A stretch of DNA of 64,000 bases from Cohaesibacter marisflavi (GCF_900115225.1 NZ_FOVR01000003.1:250017-314016); one strand, 5' to 3'; counted from the stretch's first letter, positions 18,728-27,458 are shown. The notes: generated by a model not told the origin, from the letters alone. Numbers and translations: made by a program.

Positions 18728-18761
18728 GATCAATGATAAATATTGATCAGACATATTGATC
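18728..18761. promoter_or_regulatory. LysR-type operator dyads upstream of the lysR and DUF1127 genes
   Basis: Two overlapping dyads: GATCAAT-N7-ATTGATC (18728-18748) and GATCAGACATATTGATC (18745-18761). The first fits the T-N11-A LysR box. The second shares ATCA(R)ACATATTGAT with a site upstream of the DMT transporter at 21391-21405. They lie 86-119 bases before the LysR ATG. The rest of the 416-base divergent interval shows no gene. Confidence 0.6.
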
Positions 18762-18846
18762 GCTTTTGCTTATGACCTTGCGCGCTGCGCGGAATGCCTT
18801 GGAGGCACATTCCAAGGGCACATACCAAGGCACATGGAGATTGCTG

Positions 18847-19737
18847 ATGAACGCCCTTCTTGATCTGGACCAGCTTCGCACTTTCATTGCTATTGCCGAA
18901 ACCGGCAGCTTCACCAAGGCTGCCGAGCAGGTCAACAAGACGCAGTCCGCCGTGTCCATGCAGATGCGCCGGCTGGAAGAACGGGTTGGACAAACGATCT
19001 TCGTGCGCGATGGCCGCCAGAGCCGCGTCACCGACACAGGTCTGCGTCTGTTGGACTATGCCAGGCGCATGCTGTCTTTGAATGCGGAGACCATTGCCGC
19101 CTTTTCCTCTGATGCCATGTCCGGCAAGGTTCGTCTCGGATTGCCTGACGACTATGCGCCCAGACTGTTGCCAACAGTTTTGGCCAGCTTTGCCACCACC
19201 CACCCAAACATAGAGATTGAAGTGGTGTGCGAGCAAAGCTCCTGCATCCATCGGCGTATTCAGGATGGGCGGCTGGATTTGGGCATTGTCACCCATGGCA
19301 ATCGGACACAGGAACGCAATGGCCGCATCATTCGCTCGGAGCCTCTGTTGTGGGTTTCCTCCGCCCATCACTCCGTGCATTGTCAGGCGACCATTCCTCT
19401 GGCCCTTGGCACCAAGACCTGCACTTGGAGAGCCGCAGCCACCGAGGCTCTTTCCAAAGCCGGAAAGAAATATCGCATCGCCTATGTCAGTTCCTCGGCT
19501 GCGGCCCACACCGGCGCCGTGATGGCCGGTCTGGCGATCTCCGTGTTGCCGGAAAGCGCCCTCACCTCTGACATGCGGGTTCTGGGAGAACGGGAGGGCT
19601 TCCCCGAGATGAAGCATTGTGATATCGCCTTGTTACGCTCGGAGAATGCGCGAGACCGCATCCACAATGCGCTGGCCGCTCATATCGTCAATGCACTGGA
19701 CAATGTTTCCGGCGGTGCTGCGTTGGCCGCAGAATAA
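18847..19737 (+). CDS. LysR-family transcriptional regulator
   Basis: A 296-residue regulator: an N-terminal winged helix-turn-helix (about residues 4-62, LDQLRTFIAIAETGSFTKAAE and the recognition helix around TQSAVSMQMRRLEE) and a C-terminal periplasmic-binding-like effector domain (about 90-290). The start MNALLDLDQ has GGAG 7 bases upstream; a 27-residue longer frame has no conserved content. It is divergent from the DUF1127 gene, and a near-identical 15-base dyad lies upstream of both this gene and the DMT transporter 2.6 kb away, which suggests a small regulon. The effector is unknown. It resembles VtlR/LsrB-like regulators in context only. Confidence 0.93.
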   Translation: MNALLDLDQLRTFIAIAETGSFTKAAEQVNKTQSAVSMQMRRLEERVGQTIFVRDGRQSRVTDTGLRLLDYARRMLSLNAETIAAFSSDAMSGKVRLGLPDDYAPRLLPTVLASFATTHPNIEIEVVCEQSSCIHRRIQDGRLDLGIVTHGNRTQERNGRIIRSEPLLWVSSAHHSVHCQATIPLALGTKTCTWRAAATEALSKAGKKYRIAYVSSSAAAHTGAVMAGLAISVLPESALTSDMRVLGEREGFPEMKHCDIALLRSENARDRIHNALAAHIVNALDNVSGGAALAAE

Positions 19738-19785
19738 GCCGGATAGCTCTGGTTTCGGGCCTTGGTTCCAGACTGTGGGGGACAT

Positions 19786-20273
19786 ATGAACGGGGATGCA
19801 CTCATGCCAGACAAAGCGGCACGCGCTTTGATTAATTGCATGATGGCTGGGCTGTTGGCACTCGTTGATCGCAGCGCCTTTGCTGCTCCCCGCAGCAAAG
19901 CAACTCTTTATCTACTCAATCAGCAGATCGAAGCGGGCTGCGAGAGCGGCGCGGGTCGCTTTCATCACCAAGGCGTCTTCGAGGTTGATCTGAACGGAGA
20001 CGGCAAGCTGGATCTGGTGCTCTCCCATCAAGGGCTCCATTGCAAGGGCTCCATTGCAAGGGCAGACTGGAGCGGAGCAGCTTGTGCGGCGCGCAGTTTT
20101 GCACGATCCTTGTTTATTACCGGCGGGGACAATTGCTCAAGAAACAGGATGAGTTTCTTGGCTATATCCTCAGTTTTCGCCCTTCCCCCGAGCCCGTATT
20201 CGACATTGCCGAAATGAACGGAAGGGTCGCCCAGTGGCACCCACGGTCTGATGGAAGCCCGTGGCTTCACTGA
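19786..20273 (+). pseudogene. Secreted calcium-binding-like protein gene broken by a 14-bp tandem duplication
   Basis: The N-terminal frame encodes a signal peptide (INCMMAGLLALVDRSAFAA) and an EF-hand-like loop VDLNGDGKLDLVL, then runs into CAAGGGCTCCATTG present twice in tandem (20029-20042 and 20043-20056). The extra 14 bases shift the frame. With one copy removed the protein continues as HQGLHCKGRLERSSLCGAQF and on through YYRRGQLLKKQDEFLGYILS to a stop at 20273, giving about 157 residues. That restored C-terminal part has the composition of a real protein; the present frame reads out of phase into 20217. The original function is unknown. Confidence 0.75.
20029..20062 (+). repeat. 14-bp tandem duplication causing the frameshift
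   Basis: CAAGGGCTCCATTG occurs twice back to back, followed by a partial third copy CAAGGG. Seen directly in the sequence. Confidence 0.97.
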
Positions 20274-20321
20274 AGCCTCATCGGCTGAAGCCGCTAGACG
20301 GGCTTTGCTCCAAGCGTTAGC

Positions 20322-21284
20322 CTATACGGCGGCTTGCTTGCGGCCACTTCGCATGACCAGAATATTGCCCGCGATGATTGCCGCCAATCCGATGAGCCCC
20401 CACAAAGACCATTGATAGCCCTCAAACAGGGTGGAGAGCATCAGCGCGACAACGGGGAATAGAACAGTAAGATAGCCAGCTCGCGCTGGTCCAATCGAGC
20501 TCAGCAGGGTCATATAGCCCCAAAAGGCCACCACAGAAGCCATGATGACCAGCCAGGCCATGGCAATCCAGTATTCTGCGCTCCAGTCCATGATGAAGGG
20601 CACATCAAGTACCAACGCCAGACAGAGAAGCCAGAGAGACCCGTAAGTCAGGCACCAGCAATTGGCACTGATGAGCGGTATGTCGAGTTTCCTGTTCGAG
20701 ACAGACAGAATATTGCCGGTGCAGAAGAGCAGCGTCCCACCAAGACCAAAGCCCAGCCCATACAGCACCCCTTGGTCGCCAACGTTGGCGCTAATCTCGG
20801 GCCAGAAAATCAGCCCGATCCCGGATAATCCCAAAACCGTGCCCACCATGCCCAATTTCGTGGGGCGCATGCCAAGAAACAAAGCGCTGAGGATGATGTT
20901 GAAGAGACTGACCAGCGAGAAGATCACCGCCATCAGACCGGAGGCGATATAGCCTGCAGCGAAATAGAACATCACGAAGTTGGACGAAAACATGAAGATG
21001 CCCACCATTGCCAGACGCAGATGCACCTGCAATGGAAAGCGCAAGGGATATTTGCCCAGCAAGGCCCATAGGAAGGTAACGGCGGCGGCAAGTGTGAAGC
21101 GGTAGACGCCGGTGATCAGAGCGGGCACAATTTCGACCTGATGGGCCATGGCGATCCAACTGGTCCCCCAGGCGACGATCATCATTCCATAAAGACCGAT
21201 ATCCTTGCTGGACATAGTGGAGGCCTTGGCGGATTCGCTAACCGAGGTTCCTGCCTGAGAAGGTGGAATGATTGCTGCGCTCAT
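20322..21284 (-). CDS. DMT-superfamily (EamA) transporter
   Basis: A 320-residue inner-membrane protein with ten predicted transmembrane segments in two EamA halves (about residues 25-150 and 175-310). SWIAMAHQ and PALITGVYRF in the first half and a matching pattern in the second are typical of drug/metabolite exporters. The start MSAAIIPPS has AGGAT 6 bases upstream; the frame extends 37 residues further but without a plausible start. It is convergent with the pseudogene. A palindrome matching one upstream of the lysR gene lies 105-123 bases before its start. Substrate unknown. Confidence 0.88.
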   Translation of the reverse strand: MSAAIIPPSQAGTSVSESAKASTMSSKDIGLYGMMIVAWGTSWIAMAHQVEIVPALITGVYRFTLAAAVTFLWALLGKYPLRFPLQVHLRLAMVGIFMFSSNFVMFYFAAGYIASGLMAVIFSLVSLFNIILSALFLGMRPTKLGMVGTVLGLSGIGLIFWPEISANVGDQGVLYGLGFGLGGTLLFCTGNILSVSNRKLDIPLISANCWCLTYGSLWLLCLALVLDVPFIMDWSAEYWIAMAWLVIMASVVAFWGYMTLLSSIGPARAGYLTVLFPVVALMLSTLFEGYQWSLWGLIGLAAIIAGNILVMRSGRKQAAV

Positions 21285-21388
21285 CTTGCTATCCTGAGAA
21301 TGTGGCGCGAAGGATCGATCCTGCACCAAAACAGGAGCGCAGATTATCAAATGGCCACAATGCAATCCAATGAGAATAGTTGCAGGAC

Positions 21389-21407
21389 GCATCAAACATA
21401 TTGATGC
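21389..21407. promoter_or_regulatory. Palindrome GCATCAA-N5-TTGATGC upstream of the DMT transporter
   Basis: Contains ATCAAACATATTGAT, which differs by one base from ATCAGACATATTGAT at 18746-18760 upstream of lysR. The 405-base interval (21285-21689) contains nothing else that I recognise and also carries the promoter of the divergent BA14K gene. Confidence 0.6.
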
Positions 21408-21689
21408 CCATATGGCAACGGCTCTCTCTTGTCATGTCCTTATCGACCAACGAGACTGGGTGCCCACCAGAGCTGCGGAGCCATTTATTTGAAAACAAAA
21501 ATTAATTAACCGTTCCGCTTATAAAGTTGAGATACTCTCATAGTCTTCGCACGGACGTCGGTTGCCCGCCCTGCTACATAAATACGTCTCGACCAGAATG
21601 GTGAAAAGTGGGATAATGGCGCTAAGGCCTTGTACTGCGTTTTGCTCGCTTTGAGCTTTCATTCCACTCTTGCGACAGGAGTTACGATC

Positions 21690-22004
21690 ATGAAACTCAC
21701 GTATCTGGTCGCTTTGGCATTGATCTTCTCCGCGTTTGGCAGCTTTGCTCTTCCAACCACGGCAACAGCCCAGTTTGCGCCTCCACCGCCACGCAGCTGG
21801 AACCGCCCACCGCCCGTCAGGCGTTGGCGGCCTCCAGTCAGACGGTATTATCCACGCTGGCGTCCACGGCCAAGGGTCATCTATCGGCCACCACCACCGC
21901 GCTATTGCAACGTTCGCGCCTGCTCGATGCGGTATCGCAGCTTCCGCGCTTGGGATTGCACATTCCAACCGTATAATGGTCCGCGTCGTCGGTGCAGACT
22001 CTGA
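21690..22004 (+). CDS. BA14K-family secreted protein, Pro/Arg-rich
   Basis: A 104-residue protein with a signal peptide (about residues 1-28, cleavage near ATAQF), a central region made almost entirely of Pro, Arg, Trp and Tyr (about 29-72), and a C-terminal BA14K-like motif CSMRYRSFRAWDCTFQPYNG. BA14K proteins of Brucella are immunoreactive and have lectin-like activity. The start has AGGAG 8 bases upstream. Four cysteines in the last 35 residues could form disulfides in the periplasm. It is monocistronic. Confidence 0.8.
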   Translation: MKLTYLVALALIFSAFGSFALPTTATAQFAPPPPRSWNRPPPVRRWRPPVRRYYPRWRPRPRVIYRPPPPRYCNVRACSMRYRSFRAWDCTFQPYNGPRRRCRL

Positions 22005-22174
22005 ATGTGCCTAAACCGCATCAGGCAGGGTTATGACTGTCTTTGCTGCGGTTTTAGAGCTACTCAACGTGTCTTATCTCTCTTCCTCAGATGGCAACAC
22101 ATGATCCCCGGAACCAACGCTCCGGGGCAACGCCTGTTAATCGGGCACGCTCGTTTTCACCGCGTTTTTGCTTG

Positions 22175-22699
22175 CTATGAAATCGCCTTGACGATACGCG
22201 CCATGCCTACGGTGAACTCCTGCGGGCTTTCTGCGCGCAACAGGAGCCCTTTTGCACTGGCTGAAAGCGCAAAAACCTTGTCATCAGCCTGTTGCCTGCT
22301 GCTTGCCAATTCGCACTTAATCAGTAAACGCGCCATATTTGCATAAAGCAGCTCGTCTCCAGCATGCCCCTTATCCCGAAAGATTTCCAAAGCCCGCTCC
22401 AAAACCTCAGAGCCATGCGGTGTGCCGCGGATCATGGGCACGAAATCGCCTGCCCAACGATCAAACGCCTCTATGATGCGCACCGGGCCTTGCTGGCTTT
22501 CATCATTCAAAGCGGCCATGGCAGCTGAATGCGCGTCTTGGGTCAGGGCCATGATGGCCCATTCAAAGACACCTTCCTTGGATTTGAATTTTTTGTAGAT
22601 CGATTGGCGCGACAAGTCGGCAGCCTTTGCAATGTCTTCCATTGAGGCTTTTCGAAAGCCGTATTGGCAAAAGATCATCACTACTTCATTGACATTCAT
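22175..22699 (-). CDS. TetR-family transcriptional regulator
   Basis: A 174-residue regulator with an N-terminal helix-turn-helix (SMEDIAKAADLSRQSIYKKF, about residues 19-38) and an all-helical ligand domain. It is slightly short at the N-terminus relative to typical TetR proteins; a GTG one codon earlier is the only alternative start and no clear ribosome site precedes either. It is divergent from an SDR gene, with a long palindrome over the shared promoters, so autorepression and repression of the SDR are likely. A related palindrome lies at the promoter upstream of the AttH-like gene. Confidence 0.9.
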   Translation of the reverse strand: MNVNEVVMIFCQYGFRKASMEDIAKAADLSRQSIYKKFKSKEGVFEWAIMALTQDAHSAAMAALNDESQQGPVRIIEAFDRWAGDFVPMIRGTPHGSEVLERALEIFRDKGHAGDELLYANMARLLIKCELASSRQQADDKVFALSASAKGLLLRAESPQEFTVGMARIVKAIS

Positions 22700-22722
22700 C
22701 ACGGCTCTACCACATTAAAGTT

Positions 22723-22760
22723 ACATAGTTGACATTTTTTATCTATTTTGTAAACTATGT
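22723..22760. promoter_or_regulatory. Inverted repeat over the divergent tetR/SDR promoters
   Basis: ACATAGTTGAC (22723-22733) and GTAAACTATGT (22750-22760) pair with one mismatch. The left arm contains TTGACA and the right arm TAAACT at 16-base spacing, a plausible rightward promoter; the complement gives a matching leftward one. A TetR dimer bound here would block both. Confidence 0.65.
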
Positions 22761-22821
22761 ATATTGATCCTTGACCGTACCCTCTTCGTTATTTCCTCTC
22801 AAGCCCTTTGGACATTTTGAT

Positions 22822-23766
22822 ATGAACGAACAGTCTATTTCACAAAACAAGATTGAAAATTGGCGAGAAGACCGCTTGCCGAACCTCTCCGGCAAGTGCT
22901 TTGTCATTACTGGCGGCAATTCCGGCATCGGCTTTGAGGCGGCCCAGATGCTCGGACGCAGAGGCGCCGACCTCATATTGGCTTGCCGGTCGACACAAAA
23001 GGCAGCCTCGGCACGCATGATGCTGGAGGCCACTTCCACCGGCACCATCAATCTGGTGACCCTTGACCTGGCCGATCGCTCCAGCATCTGCAGGGCGTCT
23101 GATGGCGTGCGTGCGATCACGCAACGCATAGATGGTCTCATCAACAATGCGGGCATCATGCAGACACCAAAGTGTCAGACTGCAGATGGATTTGAATTAC
23201 AGTTCGGCACCAACCATCTAGGGCATTTTCTCTGGACCAGTATGTTGTTGGATCGGGTGGAAGCGGCAGGCGGGCGCGTGGTTCAGGTCTCTTCCATCGC
23301 CCATCGTCTGGGGCGTATTCATTTTGGCGATCTGATGGGAGAAAAGAAATACTCCTCAACCAAGGCCTACGCACAAAGCAAGCTGGCCAATCTGATGTTT
23401 GCCTTTGAGCTGGATCGCCGGCTTGCCAAAGCGCAGAGCCCGGCCATCGCCATTGCCTGCCATCCGGGTTATTCCAACACCAATCTGCAAAGCAGCGGCC
23501 CGACAGGTCTGTTGAACATGATCTACAAGCCGCTCAATGCTCTCATTGCCCAACCAAGCGCCTTGGGAGCAGTCCCAACCGTATTGGCGGCTGCCGGTTT
23601 GGAAGCACAGCGAGGCGCCTATTATGGCCCGACCGGCTTTTTCGATATGCGCGGGCCTGTTTCGCTGAGCCACATCGCCCCCCATGCACTGGATCTGGAG
23701 CGCTCAGCGCGCTTGTGGGCCGAAAGTGAAAAGCTGCTTGGTATTTCTTTCTTGAGTCAAGACTAA
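22822..23766 (+). CDS. Short-chain dehydrogenase/reductase
   Basis: A 314-residue NAD(P)-dependent oxidoreductase. It shows the Rossmann motif TGGNSGIG (about residue 31), the NNAG motif at LINNAGIM, the catalytic Ser in VVQVSSIAH and the YxxxK pair in YAQSKLAN. The size and C-terminal RGPVSL-type region resemble retinol dehydrogenase/WW-domain oxidoreductase-like SDRs. Ribosome site is weak (GGA 9 bases upstream). It is divergent from TetR and probably repressed by it. The AttH-like gene 580 bases downstream shares an operator-like sequence, hinting at a joint role in modifying a hydrophobic substrate. Confidence 0.92.
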   Translation: MNEQSISQNKIENWREDRLPNLSGKCFVITGGNSGIGFEAAQMLGRRGADLILACRSTQKAASARMMLEATSTGTINLVTLDLADRSSICRASDGVRAITQRIDGLINNAGIMQTPKCQTADGFELQFGTNHLGHFLWTSMLLDRVEAAGGRVVQVSSIAHRLGRIHFGDLMGEKKYSSTKAYAQSKLANLMFAFELDRRLAKAQSPAIAIACHPGYSNTNLQSSGPTGLLNMIYKPLNALIAQPSALGAVPTVLAAAGLEAQRGAYYGPTGFFDMRGPVSLSHIAPHALDLERSARLWAESEKLLGISFLSQD

Positions 23767-23925
23767 CTTATAAGAGCTACAATTTCAGGCCTACCACCAT
23801 ACTGGCATTCTTGCATTATTGTCCATTTTTATAGCATGAACACCAGTATTTTGCCTGTTGATATAGCAATCATTTATGCCAAAAGCAGTACAAAATTAAA
23901 AATTGCTCACGTGACAATATTTCCC

Positions 23926-23956
23926 TTGACTAAACTACATAGTTAAGCGCTAACAT
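23926..23956 (+). promoter_or_regulatory. Promoter with an embedded palindrome upstream of the AttH-like gene
   Basis: TTGACT (23926-23931) is followed by the palindrome AACTACATAGTT (23933-23944) and TAACAT at about 19 bases. ACATAGTT is also the core of both arms of the tetR/SDR palindrome. This is the usual position for repressor binding. The implied transcript has a leader of about 380 bases before the ATG at 24346, in which I see no ORF with a start. Confidence 0.5.
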
Positions 23957-24345
23957 ATACTTGCAGGGTATCACGAGTCGAACTCTAACGACCAATGCAC
24001 ATCGCTTACAAAGTCAAGTGGCAATAATATTTATGACACATTGTTGTTTTACAAGCTGTAAGCAGAAGGCAAACCTTGAAAAATAAGCAGAACTGCTCAG
24101 GGAGGCAGTGCAAGGCGTGTTCGTACAAGTGTCGGCAATCCTTTTCGTCGTACCAGTTTCGCGCATGAGTCATCAGCTTCGATGTTAGGAGGACGTCGGA
24201 GACTTAGACAGGTCCCCGGATTTCTCGTGCGCTATTGAAAGCCAGAGAGACATCTTTTCCGAACCGCCCTTCAGCCAACCCTGGCGCTTCATCCAACCGC
24301 GACAACTGTGTCGCAGACCGGAATTTGCTTAGAGGGAGGTCCTGT

Positions 24346-25368
24346 ATGCAACTCAATAAGGCTCAAACAACCCAAGACATCACCTTTCACGCCCCCTACC
24401 GCGGCAAGATGGTGAAAAAATCCAATGCAAGCCTCGCCCATGACCTCGCTTGGCATGGTGGCCTGCATCCTCTGGAATCATGGCAATTCTCAACAAGCTT
24501 GCGTGGCGGCGGAAAGCATTTCAGTTTCCGAGTGCATCTACTCATCATCCAGCAACGGGGCAGTGAGGCCCAGATTTCTGTCAGCATGTGCCTGATGGAT
24601 CAGGACACCGGCTGGATTCGCGAGGTGGAGAATACTGTTCCTCTCAAGGACATCATGATCAGTGAGCAGTCTCTCAAATTCTCGACCCACGAGCTGGATA
24701 TCTATGGCAGCGGCAACGAATTGACGATCAATGCCGAGCTTCCCGATGCATCCATCGAGCTCTCCGGCCATGTCAACGCGCCCATTCTGGTGAATAACGG
24801 GGAAGGCAATTTCCACTTCCTTGGAGCACAGCAGTATAAATTCGCCCTGCCAGCCATTCAGCTTTCCGGCAATGTTGAACTCATGGGAAAACCGCAAAGC
24901 GTAACCGGCGCCATGTGGCTCAATCGTCAGTTTGGTGCCTTGCCGCGTCGATTCAGTCTGGACCGGAATTTAGAACAGCGTCAGTGGATCAATCTGTATC
25001 CGCAGCTCGACAACGGCATCCGGCTCAGTGTTTCGCAATTGTGGGATTTTGCTCGCAATCGACAGGATACCTGCTGCACGGTGGTGCTGCCTGATGGCAC
25101 CCATATTGTCGAGAAAATTGATCCGCTGGAAATGAACGATTTCATGGACAGTCGCCTTTCGGGCCGTCGCTATCCGCGCCATGTGGTTCTTTCCCATGAA
25201 CCTTTCGAAACTTGCCTGCAAATCAGCCTGCCCTACCAGCAGCGCGAGGTCGTTTCCAAGATTGGCAACCTGATCAAGTTTGACGGCAAAATCAATGTCA
25301 ACGGCTATATGTATGGCGAGGAAGTCACCGGCGACGGCTTCGTGGAAATGGTTGGCCGCTGGCGCTAA
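24346..25368 (+). CDS. AttH/CrtC-like lipocalin-fold protein
   Basis: A 340-residue protein that resembles the two-domain AttH/hydroxyneurosporene-synthase fold: an early WHGGLHPLESWQFSTSL segment, alternating strands with HFSFRVHLLIIQQ, a central LSGHVNAPI and a late GYMYGEEVTGDGFVEMVG, where the final Gly-rich EM.G pattern closes the barrel. Such proteins act on or bind isoprenoids and fatty-acyl compounds; none of the diagnostic active-site residues can be confirmed by eye. The start follows AGGGAGGT by 5 bases. No signal peptide is evident. Possible co-regulation with the upstream SDR by TetR. Confidence 0.6.
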   Translation: MQLNKAQTTQDITFHAPYRGKMVKKSNASLAHDLAWHGGLHPLESWQFSTSLRGGGKHFSFRVHLLIIQQRGSEAQISVSMCLMDQDTGWIREVENTVPLKDIMISEQSLKFSTHELDIYGSGNELTINAELPDASIELSGHVNAPILVNNGEGNFHFLGAQQYKFALPAIQLSGNVELMGKPQSVTGAMWLNRQFGALPRRFSLDRNLEQRQWINLYPQLDNGIRLSVSQLWDFARNRQDTCCTVVLPDGTHIVEKIDPLEMNDFMDSRLSGRRYPRHVVLSHEPFETCLQISLPYQQREVVSKIGNLIKFDGKINVNGYMYGEEVTGDGFVEMVGRWR

Positions 25369-25480
25369 CACTTGATGAGCAAGATAGCCCACGCATCTTG
25401 TGCCTTCTGGCCTTGCTGTCATCGCTGATAGGGGCGTTTATAGCCTCTGTTCAGCGAACAGTCAGGGCGCGCTTTTGTGC

Positions 25481-25855
25481 CTAATACCAGCGCGGGCGAT
25501 AAAAGACCGTCCGCTCGGGAATGGCTTCATCGTCACTACGGTAAATTTCATATTCCATGCATTTTGGGGTGTTGGCCTTGTCCACTTGCACCGCGGTGCA
25601 TTCGGCGATGAAGATTTTGCCCTCATTCAGGGTAAAGCGGATGTCCTTGGCCGGATCGTTATCGAGTTCCGACACCTTGCCGAAATAGTTTTTTCCCTCA
25701 AAGATCACCAGATCATCAAGCTTTGGCCCGCCGGGATAAAACTGGATCTTGATTTTCGTACCGTCCGGCTTTTGTCCGCTTATCTTTGCAGGCACACAGG
25801 CTGTCAAAAAAACGAACGGCAGGACGGCAAGGGTCATTCGAATGGCAGCTTTCAT
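25481..25855 (-). CDS. Small lipoprotein of unknown function
   Basis: A 124-residue protein with a lipoprotein signal peptide: MKAAIRMTLAVLPFVF followed by the lipobox LTAC, with Cys near residue 20. The mature part is strand-rich, with KIKIQFYPGGPKLDDL and two further Cys residues in CTAVQ and PKCMEYE. I do not recognise the family. GGGGGAG lies 5 bases before the ATG, and the signal peptide confirms this start over a longer frame. Confidence 0.75.
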   Translation of the reverse strand: MKAAIRMTLAVLPFVFLTACVPAKISGQKPDGTKIKIQFYPGGPKLDDLVIFEGKNYFGKVSELDNDPAKDIRFTLNEGKIFIAECTAVQVDKANTPKCMEYEIYRSDDEAIPERTVFYRPRWY

Positions 25856-26004
25856 GACATCTCCCCCTCTGACAGGTCGCGTTATCCTAGCACAGCCCCT
25901 CCTGCGCACCACAGGACAAATCGACTTGTGCAACGCTTCGTGGCAGGGATATGGCCCTGTCTGTGCCTTCGAGAATGTGTTTGCGTCTTGAAAACACATA
26001 AAGA

Positions 26005-26053
26005 AAGAGCGCTGTATTGACCCTCCTCTTGAGGAAAGCCCGGACAGCGCCCT
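26005..26053 (-). terminator. Possible terminator after gshA
   Basis: On the minus strand GCGCTGT and ACAGCGC enclose a 30-base arm, followed by CTTTCTTTA. A smaller hairpin CTATCG-A6-CGATAG sits between it and the gshA stop. Confidence 0.5.
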
Positions 26054-26078
26054 TCACTATCGAAAAAACGATAGATGC

Positions 26079-27458
26079 TCAGTAAGCGAAATCTTCAAAA
26101 ACGCGATTGATGTTACCGCCCCATTCGTTGTTATAGCGCATGAGCAGTTGATCAGACGGCGTCAGACCGAGCGTGACCGTTTCTTCCAAGGCAGCAAGAT
26201 ACTGGGTTTCATCGAAGCCGGCCCCATTGACCCGCGCTCGAGCAGCCAACCCCTTGCGGGCGATATCGACGACCTTCTTGCCCAGCTCCAGAACGGTTGT
26301 GTCACGGAACGGGGTTTTGAGGCCATGCGTGGCAACAGCGATGCGCAGGGCATCACGTTCCTCTGCCGTCCAGTCCTTGACCAGATCCCACGCCGCATCT
26401 AGCGACGATTGATCATAGAGCAGGCCAGTCCAAAGCGCCGGCAACGCACAAATGCGTCGCCATGGCCCTCCGTCTGCACCGCGCATTTCGATATAGCGTT
26501 TGAGGCGTACTTCGGGGAACACGGTGGTGAGATGGTCTTCCCAATCCTGCAGGGTCGGCTCGGTATCCGGCATCCCGTCCTTGCGCTTGCCGCCAAGATA
26601 TTCGCGGAAGGTAAGACCGGTCATGTCATAATAGGTGTGGTCACGCGTGATAAAATACATCGGGACATCAAGCGCCCAGTCGACATATTGCTCATAGCCG
26701 AAGCCTTCTTCAAAGGCGAACGGCAACATGCCGGTGCGGTCCTTGTCGGTATCATGCCAGATCGCCCCGCGCAGGGATTGGTAGCCATTCTTGTGGCCAT
26801 CAATGAAGGGCGAGTTGGCAAACAGCGCGGTCGCGATGGGCTGCAGAGCAAGGCCGACACGCATCTTCTGCACCATGTCCGCTTCGCTGGAGAAATCAAG
26901 ATTGACCTGAATGGTGCAGGAACGGAACATCATGTCGAGCCCACGGCTGCCAACCTTGGGCATGTAATTCATCATGATGTCGTAGCGGCTTTTTGGCATC
27001 ACTGGCACTTCATCTAGGTGCCATTTCGGTGACACGCCCAGACCAAGGAAACCGATGCCGAGTGGATCTGCCACTTCGCGCAATTGCGCCAGGTGACGGT
27101 GCACTTCGCGGCAGGTCTGGTGGAGATTTTCCAGCGGTGCGCCAGACAGCTCGAACTGGCCACCCGGTTCAAGGGAAATAGCCCCCCCTTCGATGGGGTC
27201 GACAAGTCCGATGATCTTTCCCTTGTCCTCGATGCGTTTCCAGCCCAGCAGGCCTTCCATGCCCAGCAGCAGGCGTTCGATTCCGCGCTCCCCCTCATAA
27301 GGGACGGGGGTAAAGCTGTCTTTGTAGAAAGTGAATTTCTCGTGCTCAGAGCCGATGCGCCATTTTTCCTTTGGCTTCTCCCCTGTCGAAATGGACTCAA
27401 TCAGAGCGTTGCGGTCGTTAAGGGTCAGGGCTTCAGTTTTTGTTTGGGAAGCGGCCAT
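26079..27458 (-). CDS. gshA: Glutamate-cysteine ligase (plant/alphaproteobacterial type)
   Basis: It catalyses the first and rate-limiting step of glutathione synthesis, joining glutamate and cysteine with ATP. The 459-residue protein matches the GCS2 subfamily shared by plants and alphaproteobacteria: IGSEHEKF near residue 37, GGQFELSGAP near 98, and MFRSCTIQVNLDFSSE near 185. The end NNEWGGNINRVFEDFAY is typical. The start follows AAGGAG by 8 bases. It is monocistronic; gshB is not nearby. Two Cys residues known to make a redox switch in the plant enzyme cannot be assigned by eye. Confidence 0.94.
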   Translation of the reverse strand: MAASQTKTEALTLNDRNALIESISTGEKPKEKWRIGSEHEKFTFYKDSFTPVPYEGERGIERLLLGMEGLLGWKRIEDKGKIIGLVDPIEGGAISLEPGGQFELSGAPLENLHQTCREVHRHLAQLREVADPLGIGFLGLGVSPKWHLDEVPVMPKSRYDIMMNYMPKVGSRGLDMMFRSCTIQVNLDFSSEADMVQKMRVGLALQPIATALFANSPFIDGHKNGYQSLRGAIWHDTDKDRTGMLPFAFEEGFGYEQYVDWALDVPMYFITRDHTYYDMTGLTFREYLGGKRKDGMPDTEPTLQDWEDHLTTVFPEVRLKRYIEMRGADGGPWRRICALPALWTGLLYDQSSLDAAWDLVKDWTAEERDALRIAVATHGLKTPFRDTTVLELGKKVVDIARKGLAARARVNGAGFDETQYLAALEETVTLGLTPSDQLLMRYNNEWGGNINRVFEDFAY

